Shown here: positions 33,175-42,413 of the stretch, piece by piece | Layout: every line of letters begins with the position of its first letter | Numbering within the stretch: the stretch's first letter is position 1 | Assembly (NCBI RefSeq): GCF_001908235.1 | Contig: NZ_LGHK01000018.1 | Span: 1-54,221, forward strand | DNA length: 54,221 bases | Source of the DNA: Bradyrhizobium sp. NAS96.2 | GTDB lineage: Bacteria > Pseudomonadota > Alphaproteobacteria > Rhizobiales > Xanthobacteraceae | Direction: 5' to 3' | Translations under genes and position numbers: made by a program | Notes under the pieces: generated by a model | Told to the model about the DNA's origin: nothing | The model's input: the letters and a program-made list of their open reading frames with translations, nothing else | Databases searched by the model: none

Positions 33175-35856
33175 CTACTCCGCGGCCTGCTCCAGCGGGG
33201 CGACCCGCGGCAGGATCATCTGGATGCGCGTGCCGTTGCCCGGCGCGGACTCGAGCGAGAGCCGGCCGCCGAGGCGCGTGGTGACGATGCTGTAGACGAT
33301 GTGCAGCCCGAGCCCGGTGCCGCCCTGGTCGCGCCGCGTCGTGAAGAACGGATCGAAGGCGCGGCGGCGAACGTCGAGGCTCATGCCGCAGCCATTGTCG
33401 GCGAAGATCACCTCGACATAATCGTTGCCTGAGGCGTGGACCTGGATCTCGACCTCGCCGGCCTTGCCGTCCGGGAAGGCATGCGCGACCGCGTTGAGGA
33501 ACAGATTGGTCAGCACCTGGCCATACGGTCCGGGATAGGAATTCATCATCAGGTTCGGCTCGCAATCGACGTTGAGCGTCAGATTGTGCTTGCGCAGGCC
33601 GGGCCGCAGACTCATCACCACCTGTTCGGTGAGGTCGCCGAGATCGAAGGTGCGCTGGTCGGAATAGTTGCGGTCGGCGGCGACCTGCTTGAACGACTGG
33701 ATCAGCTCCGCGGCGCGATTGAGATTGGCGACGAGCTGCGAGGAGGCATCCCGCGCCGTGTTCAGGAAGTCGTTGAGGCTGGAGCGACGCAGGTCGCCGC
33801 GCTCGACCTGGGCTTCGAAGTTCGCGGTCTTGCGCTCGAGCGCGGATGCCACCGTGAGGCTGATGCCGACGGGATTGTTGACCTCGTGGGCGACGCCGGC
33901 CACCAGGCGGCCAAGCGCGGCGAGCTTCTCGGCCTCGATCAGCGAGTTCTGGGTTTCCCGCAGATTGCGCAGCGCGGCCTCGGCAGAATCCCTCGCCTTG
34001 CGCATCTCCTGCTCGGACCGCTTGCGCTCGCCGATGTCGAGCGCCACGGTGACGATGTTCTCGATGTCGCCCTGCGCATCGAGGATCGGCAGCTTGTTGA
34101 CCAGCCATTGCCGCATGTTGCCGGCCGCGTCCTTGTACTCTTCCTCGTAGAAGCCGAGCTCGCGCCGCACCGACAGCACGCGCTTGTCGTTCTCGTCAGT
34201 CTTGGCGGCGCCATAGCGCTGCATCAGCTCGGCGGTGGTCCGGCCGATCGCGTCCTGCGGCTCGACGCCGAAGATGCCCGCCATGTAGCGGTTCATCAGC
34301 ACATAGCGCAGATTGCGCTCCTTGACGTTGATGACGGCGGGCACCGTGTCGATCACCATCTGCAACATGCGACGGCCTTCAGCGATGGCATCTTCGGCGC
34401 GCTTCTGGTCGGTGATGTCGCGCACCGTGCCCTCGTAACGGATCACCTCGCCCTCATCGTTGCGCACCACGGTCGCGGAATCCGACAGCCACAGCACGGT
34501 GCCGTCGCGCGAGCGCACCTGATACTCATAGTCACGCACCGTGCCGTCGCGCGCCATCAATTGCTGGTACTGCTCCCGCGCAGCCGGATCGACATAGACG
34601 GTGGAGGCGATGTCGCCGATGCCGTTGATCAGGTCCTGCGGCGTGGCATAGCCCATCATCCGCGCCAGCGCCGGATTGGCGTTGAGCAGCGTGCCGCCCG
34701 GCGTCGTGACGTAGATGCCGTCGACGGATGCCTCGAACAGCTTGTGGTAGCTCTCCTCGGCGAGCCGCTGCTCGGCGAGCGCGCGCAGTGCCGCCTCGCG
34801 CGCGCTGTCGGCGTCGACCAGGGTCTGGCGGAACACCTCGGCGGCGCGCGCGATGTCGCCGATCTCGTTGTCGAGGTCGGCACCTGGGATGAACGCGCTC
34901 TTCTCGCCGCCCGCGACCTTGCGGATCGACCCGGCGATCCTGGCCAGCGGGCGGACGGTGCGACGCACCACCAGCACGGCGGCGAACAGGCCGATCAGCA
35001 CGCCCGCCGTGCCGAGCACGATGCTCTGCCATTTTGCCTCAGCCAGCGTCCGGGCAAAATCGCGCGACAGCACATGGCCACGGCGCGAGCTGAGCTCACG
35101 CAACAGCTCGGTGACCTTCTGGATCAGGCGGCCTTCGGCGCCGAGCACCTCGCGGTCGATGTCGGCGATCTGGCCCTCGCGCACCGAAATCGCGCTGATC
35201 GCCTCGGCATAATTGTCGACCGCGCTGCGCAGGCTGGGATCGGCGATCGCCATCGCCCGCATGCTTTGCGCGGCCTGCTCGGCGGCCGACGTGTTGTGCG
35301 CCAAGAGCGCGGTGGCGATGCGGCTCTGGGCCTGCGACAGCGTGTTCGCAAGCGCCGCGTCATTGCTCTCGGCGACCGCCTTGTCGAACGCGTCGCGCAG
35401 CGGCGGCAGTCCGGCGACGATCTCGGCGCGGCGGCTGAGCAGCGCCGAGATGCGCTCGATCCCGCTGCGGTAGGTTGCCAGCCGCTGGGTGACGCCGTCG
35501 ATCATGTCCTGCTGCTCGGGCGCCAGCTCGATCCGGGTCTTCTTCAGGATCTCGCTCAGCGACTGGGCCGCCTGCGCGACCTGGGCCGACTGGTTGCCGG
35601 GCTCGGTGACGAAGTCCCGCGCCGCCAGCCGCAGCTCGTTGGTGCGACGGTCGATATCCTCGGCGATGTCGCCGACGCTTTGCAGCCGCTGCAGCTCGGC
35701 AAAGGTCGTATCGATGTGCCGGATCGCGATCACGCTGGCCGTGGATGTGATGATGATCACAGCCAGGACCAGCAGGAAGCTGCCGAACGTGAGCTGGCCA
35801 ATCGAGAGGGAGAACGCACGCGGCGCTTGCGAATTCGGCGGCAATTCAGCGGTCAT
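33175..35856 (-). CDS. Membrane sensor histidine kinase with HAMP and two PAS domains
   Basis: 893 residues from ATG 35856; a TTG at 35877 would add seven residues. Domain order: helix 1 (about 20-45), a helical extracytoplasmic sensor (50-270), helix 2 (about 277-298), HAMP (about 298-350), PAS 1 (370-485), PAS 2 with PAC (490-610), coiled coil, HisKA with phospho-acceptor His in 'LVAGVAHEVNNPVG' (about His657), and HATPase with N-box 'NLFLNAVAHAF', G1 'FADNGCGM' and G2 'GGTGLGLHIVY'. It is a complete kinase, but no response regulator gene is adjacent. It converges on the amidohydrolase gene. Confidence 0.93.
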   Translation of the reverse strand: MTAELPPNSQAPRAFSLSIGQLTFGSFLLVLAVIIITSTASVIAIRHIDTTFAELQRLQSVGDIAEDIDRRTNELRLAARDFVTEPGNQSAQVAQAAQSLSEILKKTRIELAPEQQDMIDGVTQRLATYRSGIERISALLSRRAEIVAGLPPLRDAFDKAVAESNDAALANTLSQAQSRIATALLAHNTSAAEQAAQSMRAMAIADPSLRSAVDNYAEAISAISVREGQIADIDREVLGAEGRLIQKVTELLRELSSRRGHVLSRDFARTLAEAKWQSIVLGTAGVLIGLFAAVLVVRRTVRPLARIAGSIRKVAGGEKSAFIPGADLDNEIGDIARAAEVFRQTLVDADSAREAALRALAEQRLAEESYHKLFEASVDGIYVTTPGGTLLNANPALARMMGYATPQDLINGIGDIASTVYVDPAAREQYQQLMARDGTVRDYEYQVRSRDGTVLWLSDSATVVRNDEGEVIRYEGTVRDITDQKRAEDAIAEGRRMLQMVIDTVPAVINVKERNLRYVLMNRYMAGIFGVEPQDAIGRTTAELMQRYGAAKTDENDKRVLSVRRELGFYEEEYKDAAGNMRQWLVNKLPILDAQGDIENIVTVALDIGERKRSEQEMRKARDSAEAALRNLRETQNSLIEAEKLAALGRLVAGVAHEVNNPVGISLTVASALERKTANFEAQVERGDLRRSSLNDFLNTARDASSQLVANLNRAAELIQSFKQVAADRNYSDQRTFDLGDLTEQVVMSLRPGLRKHNLTLNVDCEPNLMMNSYPGPYGQVLTNLFLNAVAHAFPDGKAGEVEIQVHASGNDYVEVIFADNGCGMSLDVRRRAFDPFFTTRRDQGGTGLGLHIVYSIVTTRLGGRLSLESAPGNGTRIQMILPRVAPLEQAAE

Positions 35857-36098
35857 GTCATCAAGGCCGGGGTCCAATGCACCCCAATATACGGGAAATT
35901 ACGGGCTTTGGGGAAACATGCTGCAAGCTCGGGCTTGTCGGCGGTGTGACGTCTGTCACCCGGCCGGGCGCCGGTGGCGGATCCGGTACAGGGCAGCCGA
36001 GCTGGTCCGGCGGGACGCCGGCGTCCTGATGCTGTTCGGCGGATCAAACGTCAGGCCGCGGCGCCCCTTCACGGGGCATCGTCGTCGCGGCGATGGTC

Positions 36099-37019
36099 TC
36101 AGGCCGTGGCGATCTTTCGCGCCGGAATCGTCATGGCGGCGACGCCGACGACGACACAGGCAAGCCCGACCCACGCCGTCGGGCTCAGCCGTTCGCCGAG
36201 GAATGCGACGCTGAGCGCGACCCCGATCGGCACCCGCAAGTAGGCCTGCGCGGTTGTGCCGACCGAACCGAGGGTCTGGATCAGGCGGAAGTAGATCACG
36301 AAGGCGATCGCGGTCGAGAACACCGCAAGCGCCAGCAAGGCGAGCAGCGAACTGGTCGACGGCGTCAGGGTCCAGGGCCGTTCGACGGCAAGGCTGAGCG
36401 GGATCAGGATCGCAGCGCCCGCGATCAGTGAGCCCGCCGCCGGCGCCATCGGATCGAGCCCCTTGAAGCCGCGGCTGAAGATCGCGGCGCAGGCATAGCA
36501 GATCGTGGCAGCGACGATCGCGACCTCGGCCACGATGCCCTGCCCGAGATCGCGGAAGGCATCGACGCCGACGATCAGGCAGATGCCGGCCATCCCGGCG
36601 ATCACCCCGACCAGCTTGCGCGGGCTCGCGGCCTCGTGGCGGGTGATCGCGGCGGTGAACAGGAAGGTGAAGATCGGCGACGCCGAATTGAGGATCGTCG
36701 CCAGCCCGGCGTCGACGTAGCGCTCGCCCCAGGCGATCAGCGTCCACGGGATCACGCTGTTGAGGCAGGCCTGAAAGATGAAGCGGCGCCAGGTCGCGCC
36801 GTCGGTCGGCATCGTCACGCCGCGCATCCGCATGATGACGAGCAGCAAGAGCCCCGCGATCGCGGTGCGCGCGGCGATCAGCGTGATCGGCGGGATGGTC
36901 GCAACCCCGAGCTTGATGAAGGTGTAGGAGCCGCCCCAGAGGGTGGCGAGCGCGAGCAGCAGAGCGAGCTCGAGGCCCATATTCGGTTGGCGCGTGTCGC
37001 CGGTCGCGGGGCAACTCAC
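36099..37019 (-). CDS. DMT superfamily (EamA) transporter
   Basis: 306 residues from a GTG at 37019 that overlaps the hydrolase stop as GTGA and has GGGGAG upstream. An internal ATG at 36980 would give the more usual family start ('MGLELALLLALATLWGGSYTFIKLG'), and is the alternative. Ten hydrophobic helices form two EamA repeats; helix 1 has the family WG-S-F pattern. The substrate is unknown; members export amino acids or other metabolites. The overlap implies cotranslation with the alpha/beta hydrolase. Confidence 0.85.
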   Translation of the reverse strand: MSCPATGDTRQPNMGLELALLLALATLWGGSYTFIKLGVATIPPITLIAARTAIAGLLLLVIMRMRGVTMPTDGATWRRFIFQACLNSVIPWTLIAWGERYVDAGLATILNSASPIFTFLFTAAITRHEAASPRKLVGVIAGMAGICLIVGVDAFRDLGQGIVAEVAIVAATICYACAAIFSRGFKGLDPMAPAAGSLIAGAAILIPLSLAVERPWTLTPSTSSLLALLALAVFSTAIAFVIYFRLIQTLGSVGTTAQAYLRVPIGVALSVAFLGERLSPTAWVGLACVVVGVAAMTIPARKIATA

Positions 37020-37960
37020 GATGCGCTCCCCGCAAGCCAACCAGCGGTCGCCGCAAACAGGCCTTCCCGTCCGTGTTCAAGGTGCATCAGATGCGTTGCC
37101 TTCGGCACGACGACATCGGCCTTCTCCGTGGCGCCCAACCCGCGTGCCAGCCAGGCGGCGTCGGCCTCCTGACAGAGGTTGTCCCATTCGCCGCGCACGA
37201 TCAGCGTCGGAGCCAGGACGCGGCGTGGGTCGTAAGGGAGCTGCCCCGACAGCGCCGCGATGATGTCGGCCTGCGGCCCGTTTGGAATCCGGACCGCCGA
37301 CGGGTTGCGTCCGGCCGCCCCGGCATCGGTTGCCAGATAGGCCGGCCCCCACGCGGCGAGGTCAGGCTCGATCAGCACCGGCGGATGCGACGGTGGGACA
37401 TCCTCGACAAATCGCTTCAATTGATCTGGGATCGTGACCTCGCGCCATGCACCGATGCTCTCAGGGGGCGGCAACCCTTCCAGCGCCCGCCGAACGATCG
37501 GTCCGAACAGCACAAGGCGGCCGACGGCATCCGGATGATGGCCGGCAAACAGGCCGGCAGCGATCGTGCCCCACGAATGCGCGACGATGTGGACCGGCAC
37601 GCCGGGCCGCGCGCGGCGGATGTGATCGACAACCGCACTGATCTGAGCGGCGGCTTCCGGCGCACGCCCCAGTGGCGCGACCCCGCTTGCGGGCATGGAC
37701 ATCTGCCGCGGCCTGCTCGAGCCGCCGAAGCCGACGAAATCGAAAGCCCAGACGTCGAAACCGCCGGCCGTGAGATCGTCCGCCCAGGACCGCCCGCCGA
37801 AGCGGTAGCCGACCGACAGCGACGACGGGAACGTCGCGCCGTGAACGTAGAGCACGGGGTCGCCCTCGCCCGGCCAGTGCCGCAGCAGCAGCCGGTCGGC
37901 ACTGCCGGGCAACGTCAGATGGACTTCGTCGGATATCGGCGCTTCGAACGATGCTTGCAC
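37016..37960 (-). CDS. Alpha/beta hydrolase fold protein
   Basis: 314 residues from GTG 37960, preceded by GAGGAG; a longer frame reaching 38065 has no support. The fold motifs are 'PVLYVHGATFPS' (oxyanion region), 'VWAFDFVGFGGSS', nucleophile 'IVAHSWGTIAAG' (G/A-x-S-x-G with Ser in AHSWG), Asp in 'EWDNLCQEADAAWLARGLG' and His in 'KATHLMHLEHG'. It is a complete triad enzyme acting on an unknown ester, lactone or haloalkane. Coupled to the EamA transporter. Confidence 0.85.
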   Translation of the reverse strand: MQASFEAPISDEVHLTLPGSADRLLLRHWPGEGDPVLYVHGATFPSSLSVGYRFGGRSWADDLTAGGFDVWAFDFVGFGGSSRPRQMSMPASGVAPLGRAPEAAAQISAVVDHIRRARPGVPVHIVAHSWGTIAAGLFAGHHPDAVGRLVLFGPIVRRALEGLPPPESIGAWREVTIPDQLKRFVEDVPPSHPPVLIEPDLAAWGPAYLATDAGAAGRNPSAVRIPNGPQADIIAALSGQLPYDPRRVLAPTLIVRGEWDNLCQEADAAWLARGLGATEKADVVVPKATHLMHLEHGREGLFAATAGWLAGSAS

Positions 37961-38094
37961 GTCGGCTCCTCTTGCACCGGGCAATTGCCCCGGCGCGGTG
38001 ACCGACGTGGTTATAGCGAGCTTCCGGTGGCGATACTTCGGTTCAGACCGAAGTGTGAACCCCATCCGAATGTGTTGCGCCGCCTATGGAAGCA

Positions 38095-38892
38095 TTACCC
38101 CAGCGCCCCGACGTCGAACACCTCGCCGTCGTAGCCGGCTTCCCTGGGGATGCGGAGCTGACGGCCGGTGGCGGTCTTGGTCATCACGGGCATCACCGTG
38201 ACGATCGACTTGCCACGGCTATCGGCAAGCGCGGCGCCGACGTTCGGCTGCTTGCCGAGCCGGATCAAATTGCGCGTGGTCGGGAACGGCAGCTTGAAGC
38301 GGCCGGTCTCGCCGCCCTCCAGCGCCTCGCGCGTCGACACCCAGATCGAATCGGTCGATTCCTTGCCGTCATGGGCGCCGAGTTGCTCGGGCGGCGCTGC
38401 GGCCAGGAAGAACCAGGTGTCGAAGCGCTTAGGCATGCCCTCCGGCGTGATCCAGTGCGCATACGGCACGAGCTCGTCGAGCGCGAGCACCATGCCGTTG
38501 TCCGTGAGCACCTTCAGGAACGTGATCTTGCCTTCGTTCAACGCCGCGCGATGCGCGGTCGCGATCTCGTTCGCATGCTTCGCATCGACCAGATCCTTCG
38601 ACCCTTGCGGCCGCGCCAGCAGGATGCCGCTCTCTTCAAAAGTCTCGCGGATCGCCGCGATCCGGAAACCGAGCGCGTCGCCATCAAGCCCTTCGCCGCC
38701 CGAATAGAGCGCGGGATCGGCGGCGATCTCCTTGTCGTTCTTGTCGACGCTGCCGCCGGGAAACACCAGCGCGCCCGAGTTGAATTCGATCTGGTGATGG
38801 CGGACCATCATGAAGACTTCGATCTCGCTGCTGCTGCCGTCACGGAGCAGCAGCACGGTCGAGGCAAGGCGCGGGGCAACAATCTCGGTCAT
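38095..38892 (-). CDS. NUDIX hydrolase
   Basis: 265 residues from ATG 38892, three bases after the stop of the DapA-like gene. A NUDIX box is seen in modified form: 'GALVFPGGSVD' then 'GFRIAAIRETFEESGILL' (RETFEESG, the REUXEEXGU core). A long C-terminal region contains 'WITPEGMPKRFDTWFFLAA'. It resembles the larger NUDT19-like/acyl-CoA-diphosphatase group. With the upstream DapA-like gene it is probably in one transcript; the pairing gives no clear pathway. Confidence 0.83.
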   Translation of the reverse strand: MTEIVAPRLASTVLLLRDGSSSEIEVFMMVRHHQIEFNSGALVFPGGSVDKNDKEIAADPALYSGGEGLDGDALGFRIAAIRETFEESGILLARPQGSKDLVDAKHANEIATAHRAALNEGKITFLKVLTDNGMVLALDELVPYAHWITPEGMPKRFDTWFFLAAAPPEQLGAHDGKESTDSIWVSTREALEGGETGRFKLPFPTTRNLIRLGKQPNVGAALADSRGKSIVTVMPVMTKTATGRQLRIPREAGYDGEVFDVGALG

Positions 38893-38895
38893 CAC

Positions 38896-39852
38896 TTAGC
38901 CTGCTGCACTGGATTGCGGTTGCAGATTGGCGCGGCGGTCGACCCGCGCCACGCGGGAGAGCAGATAGTCGACCTCGGCCTTCGCCTGCGGGGTAATCAC
39001 CGCACCGGGCTTGCGCTGGGCGCTGGAGGAGATGATGCCGCGCTTCTGCAGCACGTATTTGCGCACGGTGAGACCGACGCCGGGCTGCTGCTCGTAGCGG
39101 ATCAACGGCAGATGCGCGTCGAACAGATCGTGCGCCGCATCGCGTTTTCCGGCCTTCGACAGATTGACGACGTCGATCAGGAGCTCGGGGAACGCATAAC
39201 CCGTCATCGCGCCGTCGGCGCCGCGCTCCATCTCGAAATCGAGGAATAGGCCGCCATTGCCGACCAGAATCGACAGCGGCCGCAGCGAGCCGTCCTTCTG
39301 GAAATTGCGCAAGGTCGAGATCTTCTCGAGGCCCGGCCAGTCCTCGTGCTTGAGCATGACGCAGGACGGCGAATCCATCACGATCTTGCGGATCACCGCG
39401 GGCGTGAACACGACGGTGAGCGTCAGCGGATAGTCCTGCAGCACCCAGGGAATGTCGTCGCCGATGGCTTCCTGCGCCTGCTTGAAATAGCCAATGATCT
39501 GGTCGTCGGTGCGCAGATGCGGCGGCGGCGCGATCATGACGCCGGCGGCGCCCGCATCCATCGACTTCTTCGCCAGCGAGCGCATCGTGGCAAAGCCCGG
39601 CGCCGAGACGCCGACGATCACCTGCAGCTTCCTGGCGCGCTTGACGAAGCGCAGCGCGACCTGCTCGGCCTCGGCGGCATCGAGCTTCGGCGCCTCGCCC
39701 AGAATGCCCAGCACCGTGACGCCGTCGCAGCCGACCTCGGTGTAGAAATCGGTCAGCCGGTCGATCGATGCCTCGTCGATGCGGCCGTCGTCGTGGAACG
39801 GGGTCGGCGCGATCGCAAAGGTTCCTGCGGCCTGGGCGGTGAGTTTGGTCAT
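38896..39852 (-). CDS. Dihydrodipicolinate synthase (DapA) family aldolase
   Basis: 318 residues of (beta/alpha)8 DHDPS-type. Conserved features are Tyr in 'VLQDYPLT' (about 140) and the Schiff-base Lys in 'CVMLKHEDWPG' (about 168), with 'DGVTVLGILGEAPKLDAAEAEQV' near the N-terminus, which differs from true DapA 'GTTGE'. Such divergent members act on keto-acids or sugar acids, so this is probably not the lysine enzyme. The start at 39852 was taken as the first ATG. It is tightly followed by the NUDIX gene. Confidence 0.83.
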   Translation of the reverse strand: MTKLTAQAAGTFAIAPTPFHDDGRIDEASIDRLTDFYTEVGCDGVTVLGILGEAPKLDAAEAEQVALRFVKRARKLQVIVGVSAPGFATMRSLAKKSMDAGAAGVMIAPPPHLRTDDQIIGYFKQAQEAIGDDIPWVLQDYPLTLTVVFTPAVIRKIVMDSPSCVMLKHEDWPGLEKISTLRNFQKDGSLRPLSILVGNGGLFLDFEMERGADGAMTGYAFPELLIDVVNLSKAGKRDAAHDLFDAHLPLIRYEQQPGVGLTVRKYVLQKRGIISSSAQRKPGAVITPQAKAEVDYLLSRVARVDRRANLQPQSSAAG

Positions 39853-39993
39853 TTGTGCCTCATCTGTTTCCGCCCTCTATACAGCGTCATTCCCCGGTGC
39901 GCCATTGCGCATCGGGAAGCCCCTACCCCCGGACGCGGCTCATCAATTCCGGTCCGATGCCGCGCATCGCACCGGAACGGCATTTGCCAGGAC

Positions 39994-40875
39994 TTACTTG
40001 AACCGCCGCGCCGACTTCTTGATCTCTTCTTCGGAGAAGAAGATCTCCTTGGCGTGGGTGACGATATCCTCCGCCTTCCATCCCGTGAACGGCGGTGTCC
40101 AGCCCTCCATTTCCATCATCCGCATCTCGCGGACCCCGCGCGGGCCCGAGACGCCGAGCACCTTGCCGGTCTGGTCGCCCGAGAGATCGCTGACCATGTA
40201 GAGCACGGCCGGTGCGATGCCATCCGGGCCGAGCGCCGCGCCCGGGTTCTCCTTGTAGCGCGGCAGGTCCGCAGTCATGCGGGTCAAGGCGCCCGGCGCC
40301 AGCGTCCAGATCCGGATGTTGTACTTGCGGCCTTCGATCGCCAGCACGTTGGAGAGGCCCCAGATGCCGCCCTTGGCCGCGCCGTAGTTGGTCTGGCCGA
40401 AATTGCCGATCAGGCCTGAGGTCGAGGAGGTGTTGACGATGACGCCGCCGCCATTGTCGCGCATCCATTTGAACACCGGCTGGGTGCAGCAGAAGGTGCC
40501 TTTGAGATGCACCTTCATCACCTTGTCCCAGTTTTCTTCCTTGGCCTTGTGGAAAGTCTCGTCGAGCAGGATGCCGGCATTGTTGACCAGGATGTCGGCG
40601 CGGCCGAAATGCTTGATGGCATCGTCGAACACCGACTGACCGCCAGCCAAGGTCGAGATGTCGGCGCCGTTGGCGACCGCGCGGCCGCCCTCGGCCTTGA
40701 TCGCATCGACCACCTTGTCGGCCATCGACTTGTCGGAGCCCGAGCCGTCGCGCGGGCCGCCGAGATCGTTGACCACCACAGCCGCGCCCTCGCGCGCAAA
40801 CAGTTTTGCGTAGGCCTCACCCAGTCCGCCGCCCGCGCCCGTGATCAGCGCCACCTTGCCGTCGAGTAATCCCAT
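39994..40875 (-). CDS. Short-chain dehydrogenase (hydroxyacyl-CoA type)
   Basis: 293 residues. The Rossmann 'TGAGGGLG' (about 12-19), 'NNAG' and catalytic 'NYGAAKGG' (YxxxK) identify a classical SDR. The long form with 'VVVNDLGGPRDGSGSD' resembles the D-3-hydroxyacyl-CoA dehydrogenase domain of peroxisomal multifunctional enzyme (HSD17B4). It is followed by the MaoC hydratase 40956-41816 and fits a fatty-acid or steroid side-chain beta-oxidation step. Its gene lies downstream of that hydratase on the minus strand. Confidence 0.88.
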   Translation of the reverse strand: MGLLDGKVALITGAGGGLGEAYAKLFAREGAAVVVNDLGGPRDGSGSDKSMADKVVDAIKAEGGRAVANGADISTLAGGQSVFDDAIKHFGRADILVNNAGILLDETFHKAKEENWDKVMKVHLKGTFCCTQPVFKWMRDNGGGVIVNTSSTSGLIGNFGQTNYGAAKGGIWGLSNVLAIEGRKYNIRIWTLAPGALTRMTADLPRYKENPGAALGPDGIAPAVLYMVSDLSGDQTGKVLGVSGPRGVREMRMMEMEGWTPPFTGWKAEDIVTHAKEIFFSEEEIKKSARRFK

Positions 40876-40955
40876 GGTTGTTTCTCCGTTGTTGTTTCTT
40901 CTTCACCTCTCCCCCGCAAGAGCGGGGTGAGGGAGCCGACGACCAGCGCAAGTGG

Positions 40956-41816
40956 CTACGCCAGCACCGTCCTGCCGCTCTTGATCACGGTGACGCCGCG
41001 CGATTTCACCTTGGCCTCGAACGACACCACGTTGCCATCCTTCCACAGCTCCATGGTCACGGTCTCGCCGGGAAACACCGGCGAGGAGAACCGCGCCGCA
41101 TGCTGCTTGAAGGCCGACGGATCATAGTCGGCATAGGTTTGCAGCACGCCGCGGCAGGTGATGCCGTAGGTGCACATGCCGTGCAGGATCGGCCGCGGGA
41201 AGCCGGCCTTCTTGGCGAACTCCGGATCGGAGTGCAGCGGGTTGCGGTCGCCGCAGAGCCGGTAGATCAGCGCCTGGTCAGGCCGCGTCGTGATGTCGAC
41301 CACCTTGTCCGGCGCGCGCTCCGGCACCTTGTGCGGCTCGGGCTGGCCGTCGGACGGGCCGCCGAAACCGCCATCGCCGCGGGCGAAGCGCGAGGCCACC
41401 AGCGTGGCAAGCTTCTCGCCCTTCTCATCCTTCAATACGGTCTGGTGGCGGATCACCGCGCCCTTGTCCTTGCCCTTGTCGAACACGTCGAGCAAAGTGG
41501 AATCGGCCGTGATGTGGGCCGCGGTCGCGAACGGCTTGTGGAAGGTGATATCGCGCTCGCCGTCGACCACCATCACGCGGTTGAGGTTCATCTCGCCGGG
41601 GCCGGCGCCCCAGGCTGCGACCGACGCGAAGGTCGGCACCACCTTGAGCGGACGCGGCGTCAGCACGCCCTCATTGACGAAGGCGAGCTCCTTCTCATCC
41701 ATCGGATCGGCGCCGAGGCCGATGCCGTAGGCATAGAGCATCACGTCGCGATCGCTGTAGCTGTATTTCTGGCCGAGATTCTTCAGGGCCATCAGCTGTT
41801 CGTACACGATTGGCAT
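40956..41816 (-). CDS. MaoC family enoyl-CoA hydratase (double hotdog, hydratase 2-like)
   Basis: 286 residues. The N-terminal hotdog ('MLYAYGIGLGADPMDEKELAFV') and the C-terminal hydratase 2 motif 'YRLCGDRNPLHSDPEFAKKAGFPRPILHG' (Asp and His catalytic) match R-specific enoyl-CoA hydratases such as the C-terminal half of HSD17B4. It lies 80 bases upstream of the SDR gene and 207 bases downstream of the OB-fold gene on the same strand, with a palindromic repeat between. Confidence 0.9.
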   Translation of the reverse strand: MPIVYEQLMALKNLGQKYSYSDRDVMLYAYGIGLGADPMDEKELAFVNEGVLTPRPLKVVPTFASVAAWGAGPGEMNLNRVMVVDGERDITFHKPFATAAHITADSTLLDVFDKGKDKGAVIRHQTVLKDEKGEKLATLVASRFARGDGGFGGPSDGQPEPHKVPERAPDKVVDITTRPDQALIYRLCGDRNPLHSDPEFAKKAGFPRPILHGMCTYGITCRGVLQTYADYDPSAFKQHAARFSSPVFPGETVTMELWKDGNVVSFEAKVKSRGVTVIKSGRTVLA

Positions 41817-41870
41817 TGTTGTTTTCTCCCCGAACTCTGTTCCTTCTTCGCCGCTGCTCGTTGTTGCGCC

Positions 41871-42018
41871 CTCTCCCCTTGTGGGAGAGGGCTACACCGG
41901 CGCAAATCGCAAACTCACTTCGGTGAGGGGTTCGCGCCGCAGAGAGAACATCGTTCGCGGAAAGAACCCCTCATCCGGCGGCCTTCGGCCGCCACCTTCT
42001 CCCACAAGGGGGGAAGGT
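41871..42018. repeat. Nested palindromic repeat (CCCCTTGTGGGAGA family)
   Basis: Outer arms CCCCTTGTGGGAGA (41875-41888) and TCTCCCACAAGGGG (41998-42011) are perfectly inverted over 14 bases; inner arms TGAGGGGTTC (41924-41933) and GAACCCCTCA (41964-41973) over 10. A related half-unit with CCTCTCCCCCGCAAG is at 40914-40931. It separates the MaoC gene from the OB-fold gene and could end or attenuate the transcript. Confidence 0.75.
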
Positions 42019-42023
42019 ACTTC

Positions 42024-42413
42024 TTAGGCCGGCGTGAAGAACGGCAGCGGGGCGCCGTCGGTCGGCTTCCACACCACCTTGACCTTCTGGCCGATCTTCA
42101 CCGTCTCCAGATCGCAATCGACGATATTGGTCTGCAGCGACGGGCCTTCCTTCAGCGTCACGTAAGCGATCGCATAGGGACCGGTCGGCGACTTCCGCAT
42201 CAGGCTGTAGGTGTAGACCGTGGCCTCGCCGCTCGACTCTTCCCACACCGTCTTGTCGGAGAAGCAGAACGGGCAGATCGCGCGCGGGAAGTAATGCGCC
42301 TCGCCGCAGGTGGTGCAGCGTTTGATCATGAACTTGCCCGCCTTCGCCGCTTCCCAGAACGGCGCGGTCTCCGGATTAGTCACCGGAGCATTGTACTTCT
42401 TGGCTTCAGACAT
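42024..42413 (-). CDS. Zn-ribbon/OB-fold protein (DUF35 type)
   Basis: 129 residues. N-terminal zinc ribbon 'CTTCGEAHYFPRAICPFC' (CxxC...CxxC, about 33-50) and C-terminal OB-fold ('GEATVYTYSLM', 'VKIGQKVKVVW'). DUF35 proteins pair with SCP2-type thiolases and hydratases in steroid and acyl-CoA degradation. The ATG at 42413 overlaps the thiolase stop (TGATG), so the two are translated together and probably form a complex. Confidence 0.88.
   Translation of the reverse strand: MSEAKKYNAPVTNPETAPFWEAAKAGKFMIKRCTTCGEAHYFPRAICPFCFSDKTVWEESSGEATVYTYSLMRKSPTGPYAIAYVTLKEGPSLQTNIVDCDLETVKIGQKVKVVWKPTDGAPLPFFTPA

Noticed and set aside
33436..35949. 837-codon open frame on the plus strand opposite the histidine kinase
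   Set aside because: It is the antisense shadow of a GC-rich kinase gene with complete HisKA and HATPase motifs; the translation is low-complexity with no motif.
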